From Streptomyces sp. CB01881 (GTDB lineage Bacteria > Actinomycetota > Actinomycetes > Streptomycetales > Streptomycetaceae), in contig NZ_CP026498.1 of assembly GCF_002953255.1 (NCBI RefSeq), forward strand, positions 5,134,798 through 5,198,797: a stretch of 64,000 bases of DNA, given 5' to 3'. The translations under genes were made by a program, and so were the position numbers. Position 1 is the stretch's first letter. Every line of letters begins with the position of its first letter. Below the pieces are notes generated by a model. The model did no database searches and was not told the origin of the DNA. It was given only the letters and a program-made list of their open reading frames with translations. Of the stretch, positions 19,885-30,401 are shown in pieces.

Positions 19885-19965
19885 TCAGTACTCGCCGAAG
19901 AACCCGCCGGATCAGTACTCGCCGCTGAACCCGCGGAATCAGTACTCGCCGAAGAACCCGCGCTG
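19885..19965 (-). repeat. Three 27-bp tandem repeats, each with an in-frame stop, at the DUF4173 3' end
   Basis: Units start at 19885, 19912 and 19939. On the minus strand each encodes G-F-(F or S)-G-E-Y-stop; the unit at 19939 is the real end of the DUF4173 gene and the other two lie beyond its stop, still in frame. The copies differ at only a few positions. Confidence 0.85.
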
Positions 19966-21804
19966 CAGGCCCACCGCCTTGCAGGCGTCCGAGGCGGCGT
20001 TCCCCGGACCGACCGGCGGGTGGTCCAGCAGGATCCCGCGGGAGCGCGACTCGGCGAGGCTGGTGGCGTACCAGGGCGAGGCCTCGTCGGGAAGGTCGAA
20101 CCACTGCTTCTCCAGGGCGCAGGTCCGGTGCTTCGCGGGCAGCCGGTCGAGGGCCGGGACGGCGTCGAGCGAGAGGTCGCGGACGTTGCGCAGGTCGATC
20201 TGCCCGGTGCGCTCGAAGCGGGCCACGTTCTGCTCGGCGACGATGGCGTCCGGCCCCATCAACCCGTAGACGGCGGCGGTCAGCGCGCCGCTGAGCACCA
20301 CGGCGCGCGGCAGCCAGGCGGCGGAGCGGACCAGCCCGGCCGTGATCAGCAGCACGAACACGACGCCCAGCCAGACCTCGACCACCAGCACCCAGAGCCG
20401 CAGCCTGGTCAGCCCGGAGGCGTCGACGTAGAACCACATCCGGCCGAGCGCCGAGGCGACCACGACCAGGGTGAGCAGGCTGAGCGCGCCGAGCAGGATC
20501 CGGGCCAGCCGGCGGTCCGACTCCGAGCTGCGCGGCGCCCAGCGCTTGGCGACGGCGACCACGACCAGGGTCAGCACGGTGACGGCCATCAGCTGCCAGA
20601 AGCCCTGCCGGGCGTACTCGGAGCGGCTCATCCCGGTGTTCTCCATGATCGAGTCCCGGCCGCCGAGCACCACCACGGCCTGGACCAGCGCGAAGGCGCC
20701 GAACATCAGGTTGAGCGCGGCCAGCGGCAGCACCCACTCCAGCCGGCCGCGCTCGCGGCCCGGACGGATCACCGTGCGGTCCCAGCGGCGCGGGCCGGCC
20801 GCGATGTGGGCGAAGCCGAGCGCGGTGACCAGACCGAGGACGAAGAGCAGGAAGCGCAGCGGGAGTTCACCGAGGTCGAGGCTGGGGCTGAGGTTCCCCA
20901 GGACATCCGCCATGGCCGCGTCGGCGCTGGCGAACAGCCAGCCGAAGACGGTCAGCAGCACGACGGCCACCACGACGGCGCGCAGCACCGGAACCACCTT
21001 GCCGCGGCCGGGCAGGGCGAGGCCGCGCAGGCCGTCCCGGGCCCAGCGAAGGCCGGGCACGAGCTGCCAGAGGATGCCGGGCAGAGCCAGCAGCACGCCC
21101 GCCCAGCGGCGGCCGCCGTGCAGGGCGAGCGAGGCCAGGGCCAGCGCGCAGACCGTGGAGAGCACCGTCGGCCAGCCCGCGTCGAAGAGTGCGGGCACCA
21201 CGAGCAGGGCCAGGGCGAGCACGCTCCACGCCACCGTCCAGGGGCGTATTCGCCGACCGGCCGACCAGGCGGAGAGGCCTGCGCCGGCGGCGGCGACCGT
21301 GCCGCAGACCAGCAGGTTGACGCCGAGGCCGCTGCCCATCAGCCAGGCTGTCAGCAGGCCGGTCAGCACCGCGGCGAGCAGTGCCCGCGGCGGGGCCGGG
21401 GCCTTGGCGCCCGGGTCGCTGGGACGCAGCCACCCGTTGGGCTGCGGCGCCGCGCCGGCGGCCGGCGCGCGGTACGGGTTGGCGGGACCGGCCGGTCCGC
21501 GGTACGCGTCGAAGGCCGCCTGGCCGCCGCCCGGAGCGCCGGGCGCACCGGGCCCGAACGGGCCGGGAACGGCTCCGGCCCCGCCGGAACCAGGCCCGTC
21601 AGAACCGGAGACACCCGCCCCGTACGCACCAGCACCAGCACCGGCGCCAGCACCGGACGCACCAGCACCGGACGCACCCGCACGCGCACTCGCACTCGCG
21701 TCGGAGGCACCCGCACCGGAGGCGCCGGGACCAGAGGCACCCGCACCGGACGCGCCGGGATCGGACGGCCCGTCCCCCGGTGCGGGCGTGGAAAGACCTG
21801 ACAC
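19939..21804 (-). CDS. DUF4173 multi-pass membrane protein
   Basis: A 621-aa protein. Residues 1-130 are a Gly/Ala/Ser/Pro-rich cytoplasmic region with repeated GASGAG-like units. From about residue 140 to 510 there are roughly ten or more hydrophobic helices, including the family segment FGWLFASADAAMAD and RSEYARQGFWQLM. The last 90 residues are soluble and end DACKAVGLQRGFFGEY. The family has no assigned biochemical role. GTG 21804 has GAGGGGGA about 6 nt upstream. A promoter-like TTGAAC/TACAGT pair lies 90-110 bp upstream. Confidence 0.85.
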   Translation of the reverse strand: MSGLSTPAPGDGPSDPGASGAGASGPGASGAGASDASASARAGASGAGASGAGAGAGAGAYGAGVSGSDGPGSGGAGAVPGPFGPGAPGAPGGGQAAFDAYRGPAGPANPYRAPAAGAAPQPNGWLRPSDPGAKAPAPPRALLAAVLTGLLTAWLMGSGLGVNLLVCGTVAAAGAGLSAWSAGRRIRPWTVAWSVLALALLVVPALFDAGWPTVLSTVCALALASLALHGGRRWAGVLLALPGILWQLVPGLRWARDGLRGLALPGRGKVVPVLRAVVVAVVLLTVFGWLFASADAAMADVLGNLSPSLDLGELPLRFLLFVLGLVTALGFAHIAAGPRRWDRTVIRPGRERGRLEWVLPLAALNLMFGAFALVQAVVVLGGRDSIMENTGMSRSEYARQGFWQLMAVTVLTLVVVAVAKRWAPRSSESDRRLARILLGALSLLTLVVVASALGRMWFYVDASGLTRLRLWVLVVEVWLGVVFVLLITAGLVRSAAWLPRAVVLSGALTAAVYGLMGPDAIVAEQNVARFERTGQIDLRNVRDLSLDAVPALDRLPAKHRTCALEKQWFDLPDEASPWYATSLAESRSRGILLDHPPVGPGNAASDACKAVGLQRGFFGEY

Positions 21805-21891
21805 GCGTTCCCCCTCAGAGGTCGGTGGGCATGCGGAAGCCGCCCTGGGGGCAGTCCGCGGCAGGCGCCCGGAGCGCCGCTACTGCAGCAG

Positions 21892-21918
21892 ACTGTAGAC
21901 CATTCTGAACAGGTTCAA
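21892..21918 (-). promoter_or_regulatory. Promoter-like elements and inverted repeat before the DUF4173 gene
   Basis: On the minus strand TTGAAC (21918-21913) and TACAGT (21897-21892) are separated by 15 bp. TGAAC-AG-GTTCA (21906-21917) forms a palindrome overlapping the -35, a possible operator. Confidence 0.4.
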
Positions 21919-21924
21919 AAACGC

Positions 21925-21966
21925 TGGGGGCACCTCTGTCACGGGGCTGTGACAAAGGCGCCCCCA
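21925..21966 (-). terminator. Long interrupted hairpin
   Basis: Outer arms TGGGGGC / GCCCCCA and inner arms TGTCAC / GTGACA pair with single mismatches and a 6-nt loop. It lies 34 bp beyond the stop of the leftward secreted-protein pseudogene. Confidence 0.65.
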
Positions 21967-22000
21967 GGCCCTGCACCGAACATGAGGCCAGGTCAGCGGC

Positions 22001-23938
22001 TCAGTAGGAGCCGTACAGCGAGTACGCCAGCGAGCCCTTCACCGCCGGCCCGAAGTCCGCCGGCCAGCTGCCGAAGGGCACCACCGCGTTGCTGTAGGCG
22101 CCCGAGCCCGTCGGGCCGGTCGAGTAGTTCATGTTGTTGACCGCGGCGCCGGCGCGGCGATGATCGCGTCCGAGGCGGAGGAGGCGGCGAAGTCGGTGTG
22201 GATGTTGGCGGTCAGCGCCGCGTAGTAGCCCTTGGAGCCGTAGGCGGCGTCGAGCAGCGTGGTGACGGTGCCCGGGTGGGACTGGCCGGACTCGTCGGTC
22301 AGCTGGGTGGTGGCCTGGTACTCGTCGATCACGCTGCCGTCGGCGTCCGCGAACCGCATGATCTGGCCGGTGCCGTTGAAGTAGCCGGGCCGGTCCCTGG
22401 TGAAGTTGGACGGGTAGAAATAGTAGTCGGTGTCCAGCCGGATGCCGTTGGCCGGCTTGGTCTTCGCCCGGGTGGACCAGTCGTCCCACTCCACGCAGTG
22501 CGTGCGGCTGCTCGAAGGCGCCGGAAGCGACGTGTACTTGGCCCGCCAGTTGGACAACTGGTCACTGTAGAAGCCCTGCAGGGCCGCGGTGGTGCCCCAC
22601 GGACGGCAGTTGGTGGTGACGTGGACGCCCACCTCGAAGCCCTGGTCGGTGTAGGCCCGGGCCTGCGCCGGGGTGAGCGGGTCGTCGGTGTAGATGTACG
22701 AGGAGCCGCGCACGCACTCCCAGTTGGCGACGGAGCAGCCGGGCGGGCTCTGGGCGATGTAGCCGTCCCAGCGGCCGGCGGTGCCACCGACCCCGTGGTC
22801 GTCGCCGGTCATCACCACCACGGCCTTCACGTCCCGCGGGAAGTACCAGAAGCGGGGCAGCGGCTTGTTGGCGGAGTCGACGAGGGTGATCAGGTTGGCC
22901 AGCAGCCGCTGCTGCTCGTCGGCGATCGGGATCAGCGCCTTGTCGAGGTTGTTCCAGTCCGGCTGGCCGCCGGTGCCGAAAAACATCTCGGCGGCCTCGT
23001 AGCCGTCGGTGCCGTCGCGCTGCTGGCCGGCCCAGGCGATGTTGCCCTGCCGGGTCTGCACCACGGACCTGGCGAGGTCGTAGCTGAACGCGGCGACCCG
23101 GCCGCTGCCGGCCGTGCGGAGGGTGACGGCCGGGTTGGCGGTGGCGGTGGTGGCGTCGCTGTAGAGGGTGGCGACGGCGGTGGCGCCGTTGAGGGTGTAG
23201 AGGTCGGCGGGGCCGTGGTAGCCCATCGTGTCACCGGTGATCCCGGTGCCGGGGGCAGCGCCGGTGTCCACCTTGAGGTAGGCGTCCGCGCGGGTGCCGG
23301 CGGCCGGGGTGAGGCCGAACAGCGGCGCGAGCTGCCGGTCCGGGCGCATCGCGACCAGCCGGCCGCCCCCGTTGGTCCAGGTGGTGAGCGTCGCGGCCTG
23401 GGCGGCGGTGAGCGGCATCTCGCCGAGCAGCACCACGTCGTAGGAGGCGAGCAGGGATCCGGTCACGGTCGAGATGTCCACCGCGCGGTAGGAGTTGAGG
23501 CCCTCGGCCTTGAGGATCTCGGCGAGGTAGCGGGTGTACGGGTTGGCCTGGCTGGTGACCAGCAGGATCGGGCCCTCACCGCCCGGGCCGGCGCCGGCCG
23601 CGGGGGGGCGTCGGGGTGTCCTCCGCGGTGTACGTCGCGTAGATCGAGAAGCTCAGGCCGCCGGCGGTGGACGCGCCGGTGACGTACCGGGAGGCGTTCA
23701 GGTGGTTGGAGTCGTCCGAGTCGGTGGACGGGCCGACCGCCGTGGAGCCCAGGGTCGCCGTGGCGGCCTGTGCCGGAGCGGCCCCCGGGCCGGCGGCCAG
23801 CGCCGCCGCCGTGCTCAGGACCGCCGGCAGGCCCGCGATCCTCCTCCGCCACCGGGCGCCCGGGCCCCTGCCCGCACCCGCCCGGAGGCCCGGACGTGCA
23901 CCCGGACGTGTGCCCGCGGGCCTGCCTGCACCTGCCAT
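22001..23938 (-). pseudogene. Secreted polysaccharide-deacetylase-like protein, frameshifted and internally deleted
   Basis: The reading starts at ATG 23938 (AGGGGGCG upstream) with a signal peptide (ARWRRRIAGL then a hydrophobic stretch ending AQA), followed by the beginning of a beta-domain (GSTAVGPSTDSDDSNHLN). This jumps to the end of such a domain (LSFSIYATY), so about 100 residues seem missing. At a 7-G run (23602-23608) the frame shifts. The central deacetylase-like part (VMTGDDHG, GFEVGVH, DTDYYFYPSNF) is in the second frame until a stop at 22129. The first frame resumes near 22150 with the tail of a second copy of the same beta-domain (VNNMNYSTGPTGSGAYS to YSLYGSY). So two frame changes cancel. 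It is either decayed or mis-sequenced. It follows the ABC importer genes and may degrade a related glycan. Confidence 0.75.
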
Positions 23939-24038
23939 GACCGCCCCCTGTGCCAGTTTCGGCCAACTGCCCCCACCGGTGTACCGGTTGCGCGGCAAGC
24001 GTGTCCGCGGAACCGCCACAGTCGCCGGCCGGGCCGGG

Positions 24039-25017
24039 TCACCCCTTGACGGATCCGGCCAGCAGACCGCGGACGAAGTACCGCTGGAGGCTGAAGAAGA
24101 CCACCAGGGGGATCACGATCGACAGGAACGCCCCGGCCGTGAGGAGCTCCCAGCGGCCGCCGAAGGAGCCGGAGAGCTGCGCCAGCCGGACCGTCATCGG
24201 CGCCACCTCGGGGGTCCCGCCGGCGAAGGTCAGTGCCACCAGCAGGTCGTTCCAGACCCAGAGGAACTGGAAGATCGCGAACGAGGCCAGCGCCGGCGCG
24301 CAGAGCGGCAGCACGATCGACCGGAAGATCTTGAAGTGCGAGGCGCCGTCCACCACCGCCGCCTCCATCAGGTCGCGCGGCAGCTGGGCGATGAAGTTGT
24401 GCAGCAGGAAGATCGCCAAGCGCGAACATGGTGTGCGCCAGCCAGACGGGCGCGTACGTGCCCTTGAGGTCCACCGCCGGGATCAGTGTCAGCGGGCCCA
24501 GGTGCGCGCCGCCGGAGAACAGCCGCAGCAGCGGGATCAGCGCCATCTGGATCGGCACCACCTGGAGCGCGAAGACCACGAAGAACACCGTGTCGCTGCC
24601 CCGGAACCGCACCCAGGCCAGCCCGTACGCGGCCATCGCCGCCAGCACCAGCGGGAAGAGCGTCGCCGGGATGCTGATCGCCAGCGAGTTCACCAGGAAC
24701 GGCATCAGACCGGTGGAGACGCCGGAGCCGCCCTCGAACAGCACCGTGTGGTAGTTGGAGAGGCCGAGGTCCGGGTGGAGGAACGCGTTCCACCAGCCGT
24801 TCGCGGTGACGTCCTGCTTGGGGCGCAGCGACGTGACCAGCAGGCCGAGGGTGGGGATGGTCCAGAGCACCGTCACCGCGATCACGAAGACCGAGGCGAG
24901 CGGGGAGCCGAAGGCCTGGCGGACCGGGCCGCGGCGCCCGGCCAGCGGCCGGCCGGCTCCCGTCCCGCGACGCCCGCCCGACGGGCCGCGCCCGCGCACC
25001 GGATCGAGCACGCTCAT
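24039..25017 (-). pseudogene. Sugar ABC transporter permease (MalG-type), single frameshift
   Basis: An inner-membrane permease of carbohydrate importers, expected at about 325 aa. The first part runs from ATG 25017 through six-helix-type segments to AHTMFAL. One extra base near 24418-24421 then breaks the frame, and the rest (AIFLLHNFIAQLPRDLMEAA, then the EAA-loop DGASHFKIFRSIVLPL) continues in another frame to the stop at 24039. Removing one T restores a normal MalG-type protein. The start overlaps the upstream permease stop by 4 bp (ATGA), so the genes are coupled. Either the importer is inactivated or this is a sequencing error; the otherwise intact conserved residues favour recent loss or error. 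Confidence 0.8.
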
Positions 25018-26036
25018 CGGACCCCACGCTCCTTCCGCAGCTGGACGATGTTGTAGGCCACCAGCGGCAGCACCGCGAGGAAGAGGATCACCGCGAGGGC
25101 GCTGCCCCGCCCGGTGTTGAACTGCACGAAGGACTGCGAGTACATCTCGTTGGCCAGCACCTGGGTGCCGAAGTTGCCGCCGGTCATGGTGCGGACGATG
25201 TCGAAGGCCTTCAGCGTGGTGATCATGACGGTGGTGAGCACCACCACCACCGTGGTGCGGATCATCGGCACCGTCACGTACCAGAACAGCCGCACCCCGC
25301 CCGCGCCGTCCAGCCGGGCGGCCTCGGTGACCTCGTCCGGGATCGCCTTGATGGCGGCCGAGAGGACCACCATCGCGAAGCCCGTCTGGACCCAGACCAT
25401 CACCGCCATCAGCAGGAAGGTGTTCAGCGGCTGGGAGAGCATCCAGTTCGGCGGGTGCTCCCAGCCCAGCGCGATGGCGACCTGGCTGAGCAGGCCGATC
25501 TGCTGCTGCGAGGCGTCCCGGGACTCGTAGACGAACTTGAAGATGATCGAGGCGCCGACCAGCGAGATCGCCATCGGCATGAAGATCAGCGACTTGTAGA
25601 CCGCCTGGCCGCGCATCCGGTCCACCAGCAGCGCCAGCACCAGGCCCAGGCCGGTCGCGGCCAGCGGCGCGACCACCAGCCAGAGCAGGGTGGTGACCAG
25701 GATCTTCTGCACCGAGTCGGTGGTGAACGCCCAGCCGAAGTTCTCACCGCCGACGAACCGGCTGCTGTCGTCGTTGTACAGGCTCAGGTAGACGGTGCGG
25801 ACCAGCGGGGCGACCAGGCCGACCAGCAGCAGCACGACCGCCGGGCCGAGGAAGACCGCGACGGCCAGCGGCCGGGCGATCCGGCCGGAGGCCCGGCCGG
25901 CGACCAGGAAGACCAGCAGCAGGATGCCGAGGAAACCCGCGATCGCACCGAAGCTGTTGCCGAACTTGACGGCCGCGTCGCCCCAGGAGCCGTCGGCCAG
26001 CGCGGCGGACGGCCGGGGGCCGGCGAGTACGGACAT
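25014..26036 (-). CDS. Sugar ABC transporter permease (MalF-type)
   Basis: A 340-aa inner-membrane permease with about seven hydrophobic segments. An extra N-terminal helix (FGAIAGFLGILLLVFLVAG) precedes the six core helices, and the EAA loop that docks the ATPase is EAARLDGAGGVRLFWYVTVP (about residues 237-256). AAAGGA lies 10 nt before ATG 26036. It sits between the binding protein (100 bp upstream) and the second permease (4-bp overlap). No ATPase gene is present; in streptomycetes such importers generally share the MsiK-type ATPase encoded elsewhere. Confidence 0.9.
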   Translation of the reverse strand: MSVLAGPRPSAALADGSWGDAAVKFGNSFGAIAGFLGILLLVFLVAGRASGRIARPLAVAVFLGPAVVLLLVGLVAPLVRTVYLSLYNDDSSRFVGGENFGWAFTTDSVQKILVTTLLWLVVAPLAATGLGLVLALLVDRMRGQAVYKSLIFMPMAISLVGASIIFKFVYESRDASQQQIGLLSQVAIALGWEHPPNWMLSQPLNTFLLMAVMVWVQTGFAMVVLSAAIKAIPDEVTEAARLDGAGGVRLFWYVTVPMIRTTVVVVLTTVMITTLKAFDIVRTMTGGNFGTQVLANEMYSQSFVQFNTGRGSALAVILFLAVLPLVAYNIVQLRKERGVR

Positions 26037-26136
26037 GGCTGCACGTCCTTTCCCTGCCCCGGGCAGAGCGGAGGGGCGGGCGGTGCGGGTGGGTGGCCCC
26101 GCACCGCCCTCGACGGATGGACCCTGGCGGCGGCCG

Positions 26137-27537
26137 CTACTGCGGCCAGGCCGCGTCGATGTCGGCGGCGGTCTTCTGGATCGACTGGCCCTCGGCGAAC
26201 CAGGCGGTCAGCGACTTCCACTCCTGCCCGGCCCCGACCGCGGCCGGCATCAGGTCCGAGCCGTCGAAGCGGAAGGTGGCCGCCGGGTCGGTGAGCGCGT
26301 CGGCGGAGAGCCGGTCGATCGGGTCGGTGTACAGGCTCTTGTCCACGCCCTGGTTGGCCGAGACCCAGCCGGTGGCGGTCTTCACCCGGCTGCTCGCCCA
26401 CTCCGGGCTGGACAGGTAGTTCTGCACCGCCTGCACCTCGGGCCGGCTCGCGAACGCGGTCAGGAACTCGCCGCCGCCCTCGACCGGGTTGGCGACCTGC
26501 GGGTTCACCGCCGGCAGGTGGAAGGCGAAGATGTCGCCGTCCGGCCCGACGTCGGTGCCCTTCGGCCACTGCGCCTTGTAGAACGACGCCTGCTGGAGCA
26601 TGAAGCACTTGCCGGTGAGGACCGGTGCACCCGCGTCCTGGAAGGTCGTGGTGGCGATCGACTTCACGTCGCCGTAGCCGCCGTTGACCCACGCCGGGTT
26701 CTGCATCCAGTCCGCGACGGTCTTCATCGCCGTGGTGATCTTCTCGTCGGAGAACTTCACCTTGTGGGTCACCCACTGGTCGTACACGTCACCGCCGTAC
26801 GAACCCAGCACCACCTCCTCCAGCCAGTCGGTGGCCGGCCAGCCGGTGGCCGTCCCGGAGGCGATGCCGCCGCACCACGGCTTGCCGCCGCCGGCCTTGG
26901 CGATCCGGTCGCTGAGCGCCATCAGGTCGGCCCAGGTCTTCGGCACCTCGTAGCCGGCCTGCTTGAAGGCCTTCGGCGAGTACCAGACCAGGGACTTCAT
27001 GTTGGCACTCATCGGCGCCGCGTAGAAGGTGCCGTTCACCGAGCCGTAGGCCTTCCAGACCGGGCTCCACTTCTCCTGGTTGGCGACGGTCTGCGCGGGC
27101 GGCTTCACCACCTTGCCGCTCTTCACCATCTGCGCCAGCAGACCGGGCTGCGGGATGATCGCGAAGTCCGGCGCGTTGCCACCGGTCACCCGCACCGGCA
27201 GCTGGGACTCGAAGTCGTTGGAACCCTCGTAGCTGATCTTGATACCGGTACACGAGCTGAACTCGGACCAGGACTTCTCCAGGTTGTCCGACTCCGGGCT
27301 GAGGATCGACGCGAAGACCGTCACCGTGGCGCCCGAATGCCCCGCGTACTGCTGGAACTTGGCGCAGTCACCGGCCAGGGTCTGACCGCCGCCGCCCGAC
27401 CCGCCCCCGGAGCTGCTCGAACTGTTCGAGCAGGCCGCGGTCAGCGCCAGCGCCGCCAGCAGAGCGGGCACGGCCACCAGACGGCGGGAACGGGCGGAGG
27501 GTGAACTCGTGGACGGCACGGTCGGGGTGGGGGTCAA
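26137..27537 (-). CDS. Sugar ABC transporter substrate-binding lipoprotein
   Basis: A 466-aa extracellular binding protein, type 1 family. TTG 27537 is the chosen start because GAGGAGG lies 6 nt upstream. It gives a clean lipoprotein signal: basic RSRR, hydrophobic LVAVPALLAALAL, lipobox TAAC, then a Ser/Gly linker. The mature part has typical features such as ILSPESDNLEKSW, GNAPDFAIIPQPG and FYAAPMSANMKSLVWYS. Length is normal. It heads the operon with two permeases and the disrupted secreted deacetylase-like gene, suggesting uptake of an oligosaccharide released outside the cell. The sugar is unknown. Confidence 0.9.
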   Translation of the reverse strand: MTPTPTVPSTSSPSARSRRLVAVPALLAALALTAACSNSSSSSGGGSGGGGQTLAGDCAKFQQYAGHSGATVTVFASILSPESDNLEKSWSEFSSCTGIKISYEGSNDFESQLPVRVTGGNAPDFAIIPQPGLLAQMVKSGKVVKPPAQTVANQEKWSPVWKAYGSVNGTFYAAPMSANMKSLVWYSPKAFKQAGYEVPKTWADLMALSDRIAKAGGGKPWCGGIASGTATGWPATDWLEEVVLGSYGGDVYDQWVTHKVKFSDEKITTAMKTVADWMQNPAWVNGGYGDVKSIATTTFQDAGAPVLTGKCFMLQQASFYKAQWPKGTDVGPDGDIFAFHLPAVNPQVANPVEGGGEFLTAFASRPEVQAVQNYLSSPEWASSRVKTATGWVSANQGVDKSLYTDPIDRLSADALTDPAATFRFDGSDLMPAAVGAGQEWKSLTAWFAEGQSIQKTAADIDAAWPQ

Positions 27538-27852
27538 TGCGGTCCTCCTCGCCAGGGCGCGCAGCGCCGGCAGTACGACAGAACGACATTGCGCTGTACC
27601 GGAGATCGACATGGACGCGGCGGCGGCCGGTTTGACGACGTTAACGCAGCAGCCACCCCTCGCCAAGGTCCGCGTTCGACCTTCACCCGCACGTGGCCCA
27701 AGTTGTGACCCGTGGCCACCCCCGCAGGGAACCGGTCCGGACGCCGCACCCGGCCCGTACGCCGCGGCCCGGCAGGACCCCGGCCCGTACGCGGCGCCCC
27801 GGTCGGACGGCACCCCACCGCCGGGGTGCCGGGCGTGCCCGGGAACGCCGAC
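27538..27852. other. Promoter region of the sugar importer operon
   Basis: No gene is supportable here. An 8-bp palindrome CGTTAACG at 27639-27646 stands out in otherwise GC-rich DNA about 100 bp upstream of the binding-protein start. Similar centres occur in LacI-family operators, but no regulator gene is adjacent. Confidence 0.3.
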
Positions 27853-27877
27853 GGCCCCGCCCGGGCCGGGCGGGGCC
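27853..27877 (-). terminator. Terminator hairpin of the conservon/P450 operon
   Basis: GGCCCCGCCCGG (27853-27864) and CCGGGCGGGGCC (27866-27877) are perfect reverse complements around one base, 17 bp beyond the last P450 stop. Confidence 0.6.
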
Positions 27878-27893
27878 GCACCACGGCCGGCCG

Positions 27894-29105
<1,212 letters not shown>

Positions 29106-29156
29106 AACTCTCCTTGAGGTACTGGATCGTGAACAGCCCTGAACGGCCTGCCCGGC

Positions 29157-30401
29157 TCAGGCGTGGTAGCCCGCGGTGAACGACACCGGCAGCGCCATCA
29201 GCCCGCGCACCCACGCCGACGGGCGCCAGACCAGCGCGTGCTCGGCCACCGCCAGCCGCAGGTCCGGCAACCGGTCCAGCAGCACCTCGATCGCGGTGGT
29301 GGCGATCACCTCGGCCGCCTCCTGCGCCGGGAACGGGCAGCCGTGCTCACCGTACGAGTAGCTCATGTGCGCCCGGTTGCCCTCGGCCGGGCTGCCGTCC
29401 GGCTGGCGCACCGACGGGTCCGCGTTGGCGCCCGCGAAGCCGAGCAGCACCATGTCCCCGGCGGCGATCCGCTGTCCGGCGAGCCGGGTGTCCCTGGTCG
29501 CCCAGCGGCCGGCGAAGATCTGCGTCGGGGTGTCCTCCCAGAGCGCCTCGTTCAGCGCCTGGCTGATGCTGCGCCGGCCTCCGGAGAGCGAGGCGGCGAA
29601 CCGCTCGTCGGTGAGCATCAGCCGCAGCGCGTTGGAGATCCAGTACGAGCTGGGCTGGTGGCCGGCGATCAGGATCACCCGCAGGTCGCGCATGATCTCG
29701 TCGTGCGACAGACCCGCCTCGTGCTGGAGCATCGCGGTGGCGATGTCGTTGCCCGGGTGCTCGGCCTTCTCCTGGACCAGCTCCAACATCACGCCGAGCA
29801 GCCGCTGCGCGCCCGCGGGCGCGTCCGGGCCGCCGTCCAGCATGGTCAGCAGGCCGTCGATCAGGACCGGCGCCTGCTCCTCGCTCAGCCCGAACAGCCG
29901 GCAGATGACCAGCAGCGGCATCCGGTGCGCGTACTCGGCGACCAGGTCGGCCTCACCGCGCCCGGCGAACTCGTCGATCAGCCGGTCGGCGATCTCCTCG
30001 GCGTGCTTGCGCAGCTCGTACGGGTCGACGGCGGCCAGCGCGTCGGTGACCGCCCGGGAGCGGCGGACGTGCTCCTCGCCCTCGGCGTACAGGATCGACG
30101 GCACCGGGGCCATCATCGGCTTGAGCGGCCAGTCCTCGGGGATGGTCTCCCAGGCGTTCCAGCGGGTGGAGTCGCGGCCGAACAGCTGAGGCTGGCCGGT
30201 CACCATCTGGAGCTCGCGGTAGCCGATCACCAGCCAGGCCGGGACACCCCCGGCCAGCTCGACCGGGGCGACCGGGCCGTGGGTGGCCCGCAGCTCGCGG
30301 TAGAGCTGCCCCGGGTCGGTCTGGAAGCGCGGCCCGTACAGCGGGGTGGCGCCGGCGTGCGCAGGGCAGCCCGGCGGCGGGGTGACGGCGGGCTCGGTCA
30401 C
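29157..30401 (-). CDS. Cytochrome P450 lacking the ExxR motif, conservon-associated (CYP157-like)
   Basis: A 414-aa P450. The haem loop YGEHGCPFPAQEAAE carries the axial Cys, and the I-helix is AGHQPSS in place of AGxxTT. The K-helix reads NEALWEDTP, so the nearly universal ExxR Arg is Trp. Loss of ExxR is a published hallmark of the Streptomyces CYP157 family, which occurs in conservons next to CYP154 members, as here. GTG 30401 is the start: GAGGAG lies 8 nt upstream and the start overlaps the GTPase stop by 4 bp (GTGA). The in-frame GTG at 30410 overlaps the ribosome-binding site itself. Confidence 0.88.
   Translation of the reverse strand: MTEPAVTPPPGCPAHAGATPLYGPRFQTDPGQLYRELRATHGPVAPVELAGGVPAWLVIGYRELQMVTGQPQLFGRDSTRWNAWETIPEDWPLKPMMAPVPSILYAEGEEHVRRSRAVTDALAAVDPYELRKHAEEIADRLIDEFAGRGEADLVAEYAHRMPLLVICRLFGLSEEQAPVLIDGLLTMLDGGPDAPAGAQRLLGVMLELVQEKAEHPGNDIATAMLQHEAGLSHDEIMRDLRVILIAGHQPSSYWISNALRLMLTDERFAASLSGGRRSISQALNEALWEDTPTQIFAGRWATRDTRLAGQRIAAGDMVLLGFAGANADPSVRQPDGSPAEGNRAHMSYSYGEHGCPFPAQEAAEVIATTAIEVLLDRLPDLRLAVAEHALVWRPSAWVRGLMALPVSFTAGYHA

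Noticed and set aside
22001..25017. Genomic island or mobile element causing the broken genes
   Set aside because: No transposase, integrase, direct-repeat target duplications or compositional break is seen around the frameshifted genes.
27639..27646. Confident LacI operator before the sugar importer
   Set aside because: Only an 8-bp palindrome is present and no LacI gene is adjacent, so it is kept only as a note.
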